From assembly GCA_028692535.1 (NCBI GenBank), contig JAQUXD010000025.1, positions 1-16,638 of the forward strand: a stretch of DNA of 16,638 nucleotides. Reading direction: 5' to 3'. The first letter of the stretch is position 1. The number at the start of each line of letters is the position of its first letter. The position numbers and the translations under genes are program-made. The notes beneath the pieces are model-generated. The model had not been told where the DNA came from, made no database searches, and worked only from the letters and a program-made list of their open reading frames with translations. This document shows positions 7,312-13,273 of the stretch, piece after piece. Origin of the DNA: Eubacteriales bacterium (GTDB taxonomy: Bacteria > Bacillota > Clostridia > Peptostreptococcales > Anaerovoracaceae).

Positions 7312-8004
7312 TTAGATCATTTGAAAATTCGTATCAAGATGCGATTGAAGGATACCAGCCATCTTCGGGCCATATTCTTTCTTAAACGCGTCCAGAACAT
7401 GCGCTGCGATCGCCTCGCCTTCCGTTCCGAATACGGATCCTGAAATCTCGGCAAAGGTTTTATATACATGTCCGCAGTGATAGTCGAATCCTTTGATGTT
7501 TTTCGGATCCTTTGAAAACGTCTGACTTTCCGAAAACTGAGCATCCCGCATTATCTGGATACAACAATCGTGATCGTTGACACTCTGAAGCACATCAAAA
7601 GTAATGTAAGGATTGAAGCCTCGAGCGATAGCCCGGTCAAGATGCGTACAGTAGACGACACCACATTCCTGCAAACCCATTTTCTGAAACTGCCAGGCCC
7701 AGGGGCAACGGTCGATGTGCTCTTCGTGATCGGGGGCAATGGAGAGGATGCGACTTGAAAACCCGCCCATGCACTGAACTGCCGCTTCTGTACCCTGCCA
7801 TTCTCCGTAGGTACGATACGAAGCAAAATCCAGAGGCTTTCCGTCCCGGATCGCCCGCTGCGCCATACGGGAGCCTCTCTGTTGCGCATAGAGGATGGTC
7901 ATGTGGGCAAACGCCCGAACGCCTCTTTCACCAAAGGCTTTCTTTAATTCACTGTAATAGCAACCCACGATAAACGCGTGGCTCAATTCGGAAAACTCCG
8001 TCAA
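7312..8004 (-). CDS. L-2-amino-thiazoline-4-carboxylic acid hydrolase family protein
   Basis: The 230-aa product carries the pattern of the ATC hydrolase family (named after the Pseudomonas enzyme that opens the ring of 2-aminothiazoline-4-carboxylate towards cysteine). The segments RCPWAWQFQKMGLQECGVVYCTHLD (in pieces from residue 99 to 123), RGFNPYITFDVL (128-139) and DCCIQ (146-150) match its conserved Cys100, Cys119 and Cys147/148. In Clostridia most members are uncharacterised, so the name is a family label only. I chose TTG 8004: AGAAAGGGG lies 6 bp upstream, and the only earlier in-frame start (TTG 8043) lies inside the upstream gene with no ribosome binding site. The gene begins 13 bp after the alcohol dehydrogenase stop, so it is probably the last gene of that operon. 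Confidence 0.82.
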   Translation of the reverse strand: MTEFSELSHAFIVGCYYSELKKAFGERGVRAFAHMTILYAQQRGSRMAQRAIRDGKPLDFASYRTYGEWQGTEAAVQCMGGFSSRILSIAPDHEEHIDRCPWAWQFQKMGLQECGVVYCTHLDRAIARGFNPYITFDVLQSVNDHDCCIQIMRDAQFSESQTFSKDPKNIKGFDYHCGHVYKTFAEISGSVFGTEGEAIAAHVLDAFKKEYGPKMAGILQSHLDTNFQMI

Positions 8005-8010
8005 GGCGCG

Positions 8011-8019
8011 CCCCTTTCT
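8011..8019 (-). promoter_or_regulatory. Ribosome binding site that decides the TTG start
   Basis: AGAAAGGGG on the minus strand overlaps the TAG stop of the alcohol dehydrogenase (8020-8018) and sits 6 bp before TTG 8004. It supports coupled translation and the non-ATG start of the downstream hydrolase-family gene. Confidence 0.6.
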
Positions 8020-9196
8020 ATTTGGCCATCCTGTAAATCTCAATCATATCCGCTTTTTTCAGTTTCCTGATCACGCCGATGGTGATCGTGTCGCCGATAC
8101 TGCATTTTTCAGCCAATTCGTCGATCTGATCATCCGTCAGAGTGATGCCCATGTCCGAAACGGACACCGGCATTCCGATGGAGCGGAAAAACTCTTCCAT
8201 GGCTTCGATGCCGGCCAGTGCTGCATCCTTTGGCGCCAGATCCTTCGAAATATCCATCACGTTCCAGGCAAAAGCAGAAAAACGATCCAACCCTTCCTCG
8301 AACACATAACGCGCCCAGCTGCCCCAAACGGCAGCCAATCCTGCGCCGTGGGCCACATCGAACATACCGCCCAGTTCGTGTTCCAAGCGATGAGAAGACC
8401 AATCGCCCCGATCGTTGCCGCATCCCGTCAGGTCGTTGTGAGACAAGCTGCCGGCCCACATGATTTCCGCCCGGGCTTCGTAATTAAGGGGGTCTTTCAG
8501 AAGAATTTTCGCGTTCTTCATGACAACTTTCAGCAAGGCTTCACTGATCCGGTCCGTCATCTCCATGCTTCCGCTCTTATTGAAATATCTTTCCATAGTG
8601 TGCATCAGAATATCCGTGCAGCCGCTCATGGTCTGATAACGCGGAAGCGTGTAGGTCAATTCCGGATTCATCACCGCGAATCTGGGGCGGCACAAGTCGC
8701 TGCCATATCCCCGTTTGATCCAGCCCTCTTCGTTGGTGATGACCGAAGAATTACTCATTTCACTGCCCGCGGCGGCAATCGTCAGAATGACGCCGACAGG
8801 CAAACAGGCCTTTGCCTGGCGCTTGTAGTCGTACAGTTCCCAAACATCTTCGTCCTTCGCCGCACCGTAACCGATGGCTTTGGCTGAATCGATCACGCTG
8901 CCGCCACCCACGGCCAGAATGAAATCAACGCGCTCCCTTTTGCACAAGTCGATCCCTTCGTAGACCTTGGAGAGGCGAGGATTGGGCACAACACCGCCCA
9001 ATTCGGCATATTCGATCCCCTCAGAAGAAAGTGCTCCGCGGACCCGATCCAAAAGGCCTGATTCTTCCGCACTCCGGCTTCCATAATGGATCAGTACTTT
9101 TTTGCAGCCTTCGCCTTTTACCAGGGCGCCGATTTCCAGATCAGTATCCTTTCCGAACACTACTTTCGTGGGGGTATAATATTGAAAATTAAGCAT
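8018..9196 (-). CDS. Iron-containing alcohol dehydrogenase (YqhD/BdhA type)
   Basis: The 392-aa product belongs to group III, iron-dependent alcohol dehydrogenases. These interconvert aldehydes and alcohols with NAD(P)H in the cytoplasm. The cofactor segment AVGGGSVIDSAKAI (95-108) is typical. The metal site is complete: Asp195 and His199 (CTDILMHTMERYF), His269 (SSHRLEHELGG) and His283 (VAHGAGLA). Length and ligand spacing match the NADPH-linked YqhD and clostridial butanol dehydrogenase BdhA/B. Its start follows CAGGAGG and lies 20 bp after the gap stop, so the two are likely cotranscribed. A role in disposing of reducing equivalents by reducing an aldehyde is likely; the actual substrate is unknown. 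Confidence 0.95.
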   Translation of the reverse strand: MLNFQYYTPTKVVFGKDTDLEIGALVKGEGCKKVLIHYGSRSAEESGLLDRVRGALSSEGIEYAELGGVVPNPRLSKVYEGIDLCKRERVDFILAVGGGSVIDSAKAIGYGAAKDEDVWELYDYKRQAKACLPVGVILTIAAAGSEMSNSSVITNEEGWIKRGYGSDLCRPRFAVMNPELTYTLPRYQTMSGCTDILMHTMERYFNKSGSMEMTDRISEALLKVVMKNAKILLKDPLNYEARAEIMWAGSLSHNDLTGCGNDRGDWSSHRLEHELGGMFDVAHGAGLAAVWGSWARYVFEEGLDRFSAFAWNVMDISKDLAPKDAALAGIEAMEEFFRSIGMPVSVSDMGITLTDDQIDELAEKCSIGDTITIGVIRKLKKADMIEIYRMAK

Positions 9197-9216
9197 CGTT
9201 TCCTCCTGTGACGTTA

Positions 9217-10239
9217 CTAAGACGTAATCAGCATGCCCATGTGATTTAAGGTACGGATCAACTGGTTGGTATAACCCATCTCGTTGTCATACCAGGCCAC
9301 TACGCGAACTTCGTAAATCTGTGTGCCGCAGCGCTGAGCCAGTGTCTGGGTCGCGTCAAACAGTGAGCCGTAAGAAGATCCGATGATGTCACTGGAAACG
9401 ATCAATTCCTCGGTATATCCGAAGGATTCGTTTTCGTGTTCCTTCATGATCGCATTGATTCCTTCCACAGATACTGTTTCGCTTTCATCTTTCAGGGTGG
9501 CATCCAGAATGGTGATCGAACCGGAAGGCACCGGAACCCGCTGTGCGGAACCGATCAGCTTTCCGTCCAGTTCGGGGATCACCAGACCGATGGCCTTGGC
9601 GGCACCTGTACTGTTAGGCACGATGTTGGCTGCACCGGCTCTGGCGCGGCGAAAATCGTTCTTTTTATGGGGGCCGTCCAGGATCATCTGGTCGCCGGTG
9701 TAGGCATGGATGGTGGTCATAAAGCCTGTCCGCAGTTCTCTGTATTCGTTAAGAGCTTTTGCCATGGGAGCAAGGCAATTGGTCGTACAGGAAGCCCCGG
9801 AAACGATCAAATCCTCTTTTTTGAGTATGTTGTGGTTGACATTATAAACGATGGTGGGCAGGTCGCTCCCTGCCGGCGCGGAGATCAGCACCCGCTTGGC
9901 CCCGGCTTCGATATGGGCCATGGACTTCGCTTTCGAAGCAAAGAATCCCGTACATTCCAGCACGATATCCACTTCCAAATCTTTCCATGGAAGATTCTTG
10001 GGATCCGGCTCTTTATAAATTCTGATCTTCTTTCCATCCACATAAATGGAATCCGTATCGTTCTCTATCTTATGGCCCGCATATGCGCGTTGGACCGTAT
10101 CATATTTCAGCAGGTACGCCAGCATATCCGCATTCGCCAGGTCGTTAATAGCAACGACCTCGAAACGTTTATCCTCAAAAATCTTACGGAAGGACAGCCT
10201 CCCGATCCTTCCGAATCCGTTGATTGCAATCTTTATCAT
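9217..10239 (-). CDS. gap: Glyceraldehyde-3-phosphate dehydrogenase, type I
   Basis: The 340-aa product oxidises glyceraldehyde 3-phosphate to 1,3-bisphosphoglycerate with NAD and phosphate. It shows the N-terminal INGFGRIGR (6-14), Asp33 in AINDL (typical of NAD preference), the active-site SGASCTTNCLAP with Cys151, and His178 in TTIHAYTGDQ. The C-terminal WYDNEMGYTNQL is present. No pgk or tpi follows; an iron alcohol dehydrogenase does, unlike the usual glycolytic operon. It may be a second copy serving a redox route, but that cannot be shown from this window. ATG 10239 is preceded by GAAAGGAG. Confidence 0.98.
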   Translation of the reverse strand: MIKIAINGFGRIGRLSFRKIFEDKRFEVVAINDLANADMLAYLLKYDTVQRAYAGHKIENDTDSIYVDGKKIRIYKEPDPKNLPWKDLEVDIVLECTGFFASKAKSMAHIEAGAKRVLISAPAGSDLPTIVYNVNHNILKKEDLIVSGASCTTNCLAPMAKALNEYRELRTGFMTTIHAYTGDQMILDGPHKKNDFRRARAGAANIVPNSTGAAKAIGLVIPELDGKLIGSAQRVPVPSGSITILDATLKDESETVSVEGINAIMKEHENESFGYTEELIVSSDIIGSSYGSLFDATQTLAQRCGTQIYEVRVVAWYDNEMGYTNQLIRTLNHMGMLITS

Positions 10240-10293
10240 ACATTTTCTCCTTTCGGGTCGTAGTTCTGTTTTCGCATGCCCTATTGTCGTGAT

Positions 10294-10322
10294 ATTTTAC
10301 CTTATTTTGTCCTGCTTTACAA
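10294..10322 (-). promoter_or_regulatory. Promoter of the gap-adh operon
   Basis: On the minus strand TTGTAA (10322-10317), a 17-bp spacer and TAAAAT (10299-10294) form a good sigma-A promoter. The leader to ATG 10239 would be about 48 nt. I see no riboswitch or operator in it. Confidence 0.7.
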
Positions 10323-10349
10323 GTGAGACTCGAGCCTCAACCTTCTCAT

Positions 10350-10390
10350 AAAAAAAATTAAGATCCCAAAGGACAAGCCTTTGGGATCTT
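10350..10390 (-). terminator. Intrinsic terminator of the peroxiredoxin gene
   Basis: A perfect 13-bp stem (10360-10372 paired with 10378-10390, loop of 5) is followed on the minus strand by AATTTTTTTT. It lies 26 bp after the peroxiredoxin stop and isolates that gene from the gap promoter downstream. Confidence 0.93.
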
Positions 10391-10416
10391 TTGAATTTCA
10401 ATAAGCACGTCGTGTT

Positions 10417-11139
10417 TTAATCGTCGGACTGCTCTACTTTCCATACTTTCCAAACGTTTCCGACCAGATCGGGATTGGGCTTGAGTGTGGGTCTGCCCGG
10501 CTTCCAACCGGCGGGTGTCGCTTCGGTGCCTTTGGACTCGCGAACCAGTTGGAACGCCTTGAGTTGACGAAGCGTTTCGTTCACATTTCTTCCGACCGGA
10601 GGAGTCAGTACTTCGAAGCCCTGGACCACGCCATCCGGATCGATCAGGAATCTGCCCCGGGTCTCCACACCGGCATCCTCGTCGTAGATTCCGTATAATC
10701 TTCCGACACTGCCGTCCTGATCCGACAGCATGGGGAAGGGAACACTCTTTCCGACCATTTTCGACAGCTCGTTGTCGTTCCATATCTTATGGACGTAAAT
10801 ACTGTCTACACTGATGGACAACACCTGTACGCCGATGGCTTTAAAATCATCATTTCTTGCAGCAACTGCTGACACTTCGGTTGCTCACACAAAGGTGAAA
10901 TCGCCGGGATAAAAGCACAGTGATACCCACTGCCCCTTATATTCGGAAAGACTGATATTGGCGAATTTACCGTCCATAAACGCCGGAAGTGTGAAATCCG
11001 GTGCCGGTTTTCCGACTTTGATCATACTGCTTGCACGCTCCTTTTCCGGTTGGATGCCGACGGCATCTGAACTGAGTGCTTCTGCTGGGGGTTTCTTGAC
11101 AGCCGGTCTTTGACAGCCAGCTTTGAATTCTTCCGGCAT
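10417..11139 (-). CDS. prxU: Selenocysteine-containing peroxiredoxin (UGA read as Sec85)
   Basis: Two in-frame pieces join into one 240-residue peroxiredoxin if the TGA at 10887-10885 is read as selenocysteine. The context is FYPGDFTFV-U-ATEVSAVA, exactly the peroxidatic position of FTFVCPTE in the AhpC/Prx1 family, so this is recoding and not damage. Peroxiredoxins reduce hydrogen peroxide and alkyl peroxides. Downstream landmarks are intact (GRFLIDPDGVVQGFEVL, VGRNVNETLRQLKAFQ, GWKPG). The usual resolving cysteine before the GWKPG segment is replaced (EATPAGWKPG), and no Cys exists after Sec85; only Cys9 and Cys75 remain. The N-terminal extension of about 38 residues (MPEEFKAGCQRP) before MIKVGKPAPDF agrees with what I recall of clostridial seleno-peroxiredoxins, and AAAGGAGG precedes ATG 11139. 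It has its own promoter and terminator. Confidence 0.93.
10859..10885 (-). promoter_or_regulatory. Candidate bacterial SECIS element
   Basis: Directly after the UGA two alternative stems can form: AGCAAC (10885-10880) with GUUGCU (10866-10861), 6 bp closing a 13-nt loop, or the shorter GCAG-UUG-CUGC hairpin (10869-10859) with its apical loop about 23 nt from the U of UGA. Bacterial SECIS hairpins that bind SelB lie at this distance inside the coding sequence. Which fold is used is not decided by inspection. Confidence 0.5.
10885..10887 (-). other. Selenocysteine codon (in-frame UGA)
   Basis: TGA on the minus strand falls at the peroxidatic residue of the peroxiredoxin, between FTFV and ATEVSAVA. 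Conserved protein sequence continues in the same frame for 156 codons after it. Confidence 0.92.
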
Positions 11140-11203
11140 AGAAGCCTCCTTTCTGCATATCTAATGCGATCAGTATTATGAGTTAGACTACTATTACTCT
11201 TAT

Positions 11204-11232
11204 ATGATACAATAAAAATAATCTTATTTCAA
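11204..11232 (-). promoter_or_regulatory. Promoter of the seleno-peroxiredoxin gene
   Basis: On the minus strand TTGAAA (11232-11227), a 17-bp spacer and TATCAT (11209-11204) make a near-consensus promoter, with a leader of about 58 nt to ATG 11139. Confidence 0.75.
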
Positions 11233-11234
11233 AC

Positions 11235-11250
11235 AATAATCAGAATTATT
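11235..11250. promoter_or_regulatory. Inverted repeat AATAAT-N4-ATTATT between the two peroxidase genes
   Basis: A perfect 6-4-6 palindrome lies 2 bp from the -35 box of the peroxiredoxin promoter and just ahead of the GPx ribosome binding site. AT-rich palindromes of this type are bound by Fur/PerR-family repressors, but the spacing is not the standard 7-1-7 PerR box, so the assignment is tentative. Confidence 0.35.
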
Positions 11251-11268
11251 CTCAATAAGGAGGGGCTT

Positions 11269-11742
11269 ATGAGTATTTACGACTTTACGATGCGGGATTC
11301 TTTCGGAGATGATATTCCGCTGTCGATTTACAAAGGCAAGGTTCTGCTCATCGTGAACACTGCCAGCAAATGCGGGTTCACGCCACAATTTCAAGGGCTC
11401 CAGGAGTTGTATGATACGTACGCGCAACAAGGGCTGGAGATTTTGGGGTTCCCCTGCAATCAGTTTGCAGGCCAGGATCCCGGCAGCAACGAGGAAATCC
11501 GCAACTTCTGCCAGATCAACTACGGAGTCACATTTCCCATATTTGATAAGATCAAAGTGAACGGGAAGAATGCAGCGCCGCTCTATCAGTATTTGAAAAA
11601 GCAGAAGAGCGGCGCTCTGGGCAGCAGGATCCAGTGGAACTTCACCAAGTTCCTCGCAGACCGCCAGGGCAATGTAGTCGCCCGCTATGCGCCCGACGTA
11701 AAACCTGAAGACCTGAAGGCTGACATCGAAAGACTGCTTTAA
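11269..11742 (+). CDS. Glutathione peroxidase family protein (cysteine type)
   Basis: The 157-aa product is a full-length member of the GPx family, thiol-dependent peroxidases that in bacteria usually take electrons from thioredoxin. Seen: NTASKCGFTPQF with peroxidatic Cys35 (codon TGC, not TGA), LGFPCNQFAGQDPGSNEEI with Gln65, and IQWNFTKFL with Trp123 and Asn124, completing the Cys-Gln-Trp-Asn site. Cys63 or Cys81 could resolve. It is divergent from the seleno-peroxiredoxin across 129 bp, so the two likely answer the same oxidative signal. AAGGAGGGG precedes ATG 11269. Its own promoter is less clear than that of the neighbour. Confidence 0.96.
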   Translation: MSIYDFTMRDSFGDDIPLSIYKGKVLLIVNTASKCGFTPQFQGLQELYDTYAQQGLEILGFPCNQFAGQDPGSNEEIRNFCQINYGVTFPIFDKIKVNGKNAAPLYQYLKKQKSGALGSRIQWNFTKFLADRQGNVVARYAPDVKPEDLKADIERLL

Positions 11743-11772
11743 AAAAAATGGGGACGGCATATTGCCGTCCCC
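11741..11772. terminator. Intrinsic terminator between gpx and the small acidic gene
   Basis: GGGGACGGCA (11750-11759) pairs perfectly with 11763-11772 around a 3-nt loop. On the minus strand it is followed by A then eight T, so it is a strong terminator for the gene ending at 11795. For gpx the hairpin is present but the downstream U-run is poor. Confidence 0.9.
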
Positions 11773-11794
11773 TTACACTTGCAGTTCGGATATA

Positions 11795-12019
11795 TTACAG
11801 GACACACTCATTTTGTCCTTCGCAGTAAGCCAGGTAGGCTTCTGCCGCCTTATCGATATCTTCTACCGGATCTTCGGCCTCCTCTTTCGGCCATTCAGCA
11901 TAAAAGTTTTCGAATTGGATATAGGAAACCTCAGTTTCGGGATCCTTCTTGCTTACGCCGGTTCGAACGCTTTCCTGAAACTCCGGCAACGTTTTCTTCC
12001 TTTCTTCGTCTGCACTCAT
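11795..12019 (-). CDS. Small acidic protein of unknown function
   Basis: A 74-codon ORF has a strong GAAAGGAGG ribosome binding site before ATG 12019 and a terminator 23 bp after its stop, so I regard it as real. The product is hydrophilic and rich in Glu, Asp and Lys, without a signal peptide or membrane segment. A central aromatic stretch reads VSYIQFENFYAEW, and there are two cysteines near the end (YCEGQNEC). I do not recognise the family. It sits directly downstream of a long structured RNA with a terminator-like hairpin, suggesting conditional expression. Confidence 0.75.
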   Translation of the reverse strand: MSADEERKKTLPEFQESVRTGVSKKDPETEVSYIQFENFYAEWPKEEAEDPVEDIDKAAEAYLAYCEGQNECVL

Positions 12020-12039
12020 GCTATCCTCCTTTCTTTTCC

Positions 12040-12091
12040 AAAAACGAGTAAGGGCAAACGCGAGTTCTTTAGAACCGGTTCACCCTTACTC
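12040..12091 (-). terminator. Terminator/attenuator-like hairpin at the end of the structured RNA
   Basis: A 9-bp perfect stem (12091-12083 with 12054-12046) extends inward through U-G, G-U, A-U, A-U and C-G pairs and an apical GUUC-UAAA-GAAC. On the minus strand it is followed by G then TTTTT. It lies between the structured RNA and the ribosome binding site of the small ORF. Confidence 0.6.
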
Positions 12092-12351
12092 CGAGGTGTA
12101 CCACAATGGTGTACGCCCTCCTTTCCTAACTTCCCCTAGTCCGTATGACTGACACTGAGTACTCATACTCGATCTTCATCCGGATGTTTCGACTTTTCTC
12201 CCGGTCCGATACAAGAGTAAACCTACCCTTCGACCTTCTGAGAGATTTACGTTCCTGCCGATGATCAAACCCAGTTAGGCAGGTCTGTCCCGACATTCAC
12301 TGTCGCTTTTCGGGGGTACTCACTTACTTGGGTCTCCCCTTTCTTTGAGTA
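12040..12351 (-). ncRNA. Long structured RNA (candidate riboswitch-like leader or free-standing ncRNA)
   Basis: About 310 nt between a consensus promoter and the small acidic ORF contain many perfect stems on the minus strand: TACTCA/TGAGTA (12351-12346 with 12322-12317) enclosing GGG-GAGA-CCC; CGACA-GTGAA-TGTCG (12305-12291); CCTGCC/GGCAGG (12283-12278 with 12259-12254); GTAAATC/GGTTTAC (12250-12244 with 12223-12217); GAGTA-TGAG-TACTC (12170-12157). A final hairpin, GAGTAAGGG/CCCTTACTC (12091-12083 with 12054-12046), is followed by GTTTTT, as in an intrinsic terminator or attenuator, 15 bp before the ribosome binding site. I see no core motif of TPP, FMN, SAM, lysine, cobalamin, T-box, c-di-GMP or ykkC elements. 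Size and taxon would suit the raiA RNA class of Clostridia, but I cannot confirm that by eye. Confidence 0.7.
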
Positions 12352-12356
12352 TTTTT

Positions 12357-12385
12357 AATTTAGCACGATATATTTTCCCTGTCAA
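12357..12385 (-). promoter_or_regulatory. Promoter of the structured RNA
   Basis: On the minus strand the perfect -35 box TTGACA (12385-12380), a 17-bp spacer and TAAATT (12362-12357) make one of the strongest-looking promoters in the window. Transcription would start near 12350, at the 5' edge of the first stem. Confidence 0.85.
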
Positions 12386-12390
12386 GCCCT

Positions 12391-12610
12391 ATTTTGAAAT
12401 TTTTCGATAATTATTTTTTTGATTTCCGATTTTACACTAATTATTTCAGATTTTGACCTCATTTTTTATGCCTTTTGAGACCGAGGGGCTAAACAATTGG
12501 ATCGATCAGGCCAACAGCTCTTTTGTTTTCTACCCTTTTCTGGTTTTAACGAAATGATTTGTTCTTTTCCGCAGAATCACAGCACTGCTTTTCGCCCTTT
12601 TCCCTATCAC
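12391..12610. other. AT-rich intergenic stretch with no recognised feature
   Basis: This stretch separates the divergent RNA promoter and the exporter gene. It holds no supported gene, repeat or RNA. An open frame can be extended back to 12497, but it has no ribosome binding site and no conserved sequence before ATG 12680. Confidence 0.6.
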
Positions 12611-12639
12611 TTGACCGCAACGGAAACATCGATTAGGAT
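12611..12639 (+). promoter_or_regulatory. Promoter of the aromatic-acid-exporter-like gene
   Basis: TTGACC (12611-12616), a 17-bp spacer and TAGGAT (12634-12639) form a plausible sigma-A promoter, about 34 nt of leader before ATG 12680. It lies inside the extended open frame, another reason to start the gene at 12680. Confidence 0.6.
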
Positions 12640-12679
12640 AGGGCTGTACAAGCCGATTCCGCATTCGCAGGAGGAGATC

Positions 12680-13255
12680 ATGGAAACCGACCCGAACCGC
12701 ACAGCCGAATACAACGCGGCCGATAAGGCAAAGCAAGCGCTGCACCACCTGGTGCCGGGCATGCGCATCATCAAAACCGCCATTGCGGTTTTTCTGTGTC
12801 TGACACTCGACTTTCTTCGTGCGACTCCTTATCCCATCCAGTCCTCGGTGGCTGCGGTCATCTGTCTGCAGCCGGATATCCGAAGCAGCCGCGTCATCGC
12901 AGGAAATCGTGTGATCGGGACCTTCGCAGCCGGAATCTACAGCTATTTGTTTATGCTTCTCTTCGTTGAAACTTTTAGGATAGATCCCGCGGGCTATCTG
13001 TTCTATTGCCTGGTGGCAGCGGGAATCATTCCTCTCATCCTGATCGTCTTGATGCTCAAGAGGCCCGGATCTGTGATCATCACTTCTGTGGTATTTCTGA
13101 TCATCTGCCTCACAAAAGGGCAGGAGGATACCCTGATTTATGCCATCGACCGCGTGATCGACACCCTTCTGGGCATCACATTCGCGTTGCTGGTCAACTG
13201 GTTCCCGCTCCTGAATCGTCACCGGTCCGATACCACCGAGAACAATCCGGAATAG
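12680..13255 (+). CDS. Aromatic acid exporter/FUSC-type small membrane protein
   Basis: The 191-aa product has about five hydrophobic segments, roughly residues 32-48, 53-66, 78-97, 107-126 and 130-145, with another at 158-176. The pattern of IKTAIAVFLCL near the start and NRVIGTFAAGI at 76-86 matches the aromatic acid exporter (ArAE/FUSC) membrane domain found in short Firmicute proteins, often annotated as FUSC family. Longer relatives export p-hydroxybenzoate-like acids; for this short form the substrate is unknown. I chose ATG 12680 because CAGGAGGAG lies just upstream and a promoter lies at 12611-12639. It converges on the homoserine-dehydrogenase-like gene, 18 bp apart, with no clear terminator between them. 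Confidence 0.8.
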   Translation: METDPNRTAEYNAADKAKQALHHLVPGMRIIKTAIAVFLCLTLDFLRATPYPIQSSVAAVICLQPDIRSSRVIAGNRVIGTFAAGIYSYLFMLLFVETFRIDPAGYLFYCLVAAGIIPLILIVLMLKRPGSVIITSVVFLIICLTKGQEDTLIYAIDRVIDTLLGITFALLVNWFPLLNRHRSDTTENNPE

Positions 13256-13273
13256 CCCTTTCTCGCAGACTGA

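Noticed and set aside
8005..8043. Longer start (TTG 8043) for the ATC-hydrolase-family gene
   Set aside because: It overlaps the alcohol dehydrogenase coding end and lacks a ribosome binding site; TTG 8004 has AGAAAGGGG at proper distance.
10417..11139. Peroxiredoxin as a pseudogene broken by a stop codon
   Set aside because: The only stop is TGA, exactly at the peroxidatic cysteine position; frame, promoter, terminator and all other motifs are intact. Selenocysteine explains it better.
11371..11373. Selenocysteine in the glutathione peroxidase
   Set aside because: The active-site codon is TGC, so this enzyme is the cysteine form.
12040..12351. Assignment of the structured RNA to a glycine riboswitch because of a CUCUCAGAAGG segment
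   Set aside because: The remaining conserved glycine aptamer core is not seen, and the downstream gene is not a glycine-cleavage or transport gene.
12497..12679. Upstream extension of the exporter-like gene back to 12497
   Set aside because: No ribosome binding site there, the promoter lies inside this stretch, and the family homology begins after ATG 12680 with its CAGGAGGAG site.
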